Shown: positions 5,787-6,097 of the stretch, piece by piece
Layout of the letters: every line of letters starts with the position of its first letter
How positions within the stretch are numbered: position 1 is the first letter of the stretch
Source: Acidobacteriaceae bacterium
GTDB lineage: Bacteria > Acidobacteriota > Terriglobia > Terriglobales > Acidobacteriaceae
Assembly (NCBI GenBank): GCA_003154055.1
Contig: PMCH01000327.1
Span: 6,306-12,402, forward strand
DNA: 6,097 nt
Direction of reading: 5' to 3'
Made by a program: the position numbers and the translations under genes
The notes under the pieces: model-generated
What the model saw: the letters and a program-made list of their open reading frames with translations, nothing else
Database searches by the model: none
Told to the model about the DNA's origin: nothing

Positions 5787-6097
5787 ATGAAGACGACGAA
5801 GATCGCGATGCTGGTCCTGACCGTTGCAGTAGCCCTGTTCATTCTGATTCCCAGTCTGTCGTGGGCCGAGGACGGCGCCGCTCTGTACAAAGCAAAATGT
5901 GCCATGTGCCATGGCCCGGATGGAGCCGGCAAGCCGGCCGCCAAGATCCCCAGCCTGATTTCTGACGAGGCGAAAAAGATGTCGGATGCTGACATCACCA
6001 AGACGGTCGAAACGAATGCCAAGCACGCTGCCATCGCCAAAGCCCTGACTCCGGACCAGGTGAAGGCCGTCGTCGCCGCGATTCGCGACCTGCAGAA
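5787..6097 (+). CDS. Secreted class I-like mono-heme cytochrome c (3' end beyond window)
   Basis: The frame is open from ATG 5787 to the right edge, giving 103 complete codons and no stop. Residues 1-27 are a Sec signal peptide: MKTTK, a hydrophobic run (IAMLVLTVAVALFILI), then a cleavage site at SWA/ED. The mature protein has one heme c site, C38-A-M-C41-H42, within ALYKAKCAMCHGPDGAGK, a periplasmic electron-carrier pattern. The ending LTPDQVKAVVAAIRDLQ is the usual C-terminal helix of this family, so only a few residues should be missing. Small relatives normally have a distal Met in a GKMPAF-like segment; here that place reads NAKHAAIAKAL, with H80 at the Met position. M65 in KKMSD is the only Met after the heme motif. 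A good ribosome site and an upstream Crp-type site support regulated expression. The redox partner is unknown. Confidence 0.88.
   Translation, partial: MKTTKIAMLVLTVAVALFILIPSLSWAEDGAALYKAKCAMCHGPDGAGKPAAKIPSLISDEAKKMSDADITKTVETNAKHAAIAKALTPDQVKAVVAAIRDLQ

Noticed and set aside
5600..5965. Open frame of 121 codons crossing the cytochrome start in another frame
   Set aside because: It starts inside the Crp-type site, has no ribosome site or family resemblance, and overlaps the cytochrome, which has a signal peptide, CXXCH motif and good ribosome site.
1..6097. CRISPR array, tRNA/rRNA, transposase or attachment site
   Set aside because: No regularly spaced repeats, cloverleaf, rRNA-like segments or transposase-like proteins were seen on either strand.

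Overview
The window reads as ordinary chromosomal DNA of a moderately GC-rich bacterium. Gene content, the N-terminus of FtsK and a CACAGAG-type intergenic repeat suggest Acidobacteriota (Koribacter/Terriglobia-like). That assignment is pattern recognition from the sequence, not a database result. All supported genes lie on the + strand.

Layout: the 3' end of an M28-type zinc peptidase gene (2-187); uppP/bacA, undecaprenyl-diphosphatase (258-1154, TTG start); a type II toxin-antitoxin pair, with a ribbon-helix-helix antitoxin (1235-1477) and a ParE/RelE toxin (1474-1797) overlapping by 4 nt behind a good sigma70-like promoter; ftsK/spoIIIE DNA translocase (1935-4298) with its own candidate promoter; a structured intergenic repeat (4313-4387); a YjbQ/UPF0047 protein (4401-4814); a DUF4337-type membrane protein (4928-5470); a roughly 316-nt non-coding stretch with a textbook TGTGA-N6-TCACA Crp-type site (5599-5614); and a secreted mono-heme cytochrome c (5787 to the right edge, running off the window).

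Functionally, uppP (cell-wall lipid carrier recycling) and ftsK (chromosome segregation at the septum) are envelope/division housekeeping genes. The toxin-antitoxin cassette lies between them with its own promoter, as an accessory insertion would. YjbQ, the DUF4337 protein and the cytochrome show no obvious shared pathway and are separated by gaps containing hairpins or regulatory sites, so they are probably separate transcription units.

I found no clear new multi-gene system. The points most worth a second look are the repeat between ftsK and yjbQ, the Crp-type site ahead of the cytochrome, and a His where this cytochrome family normally has its distal Met heme ligand.
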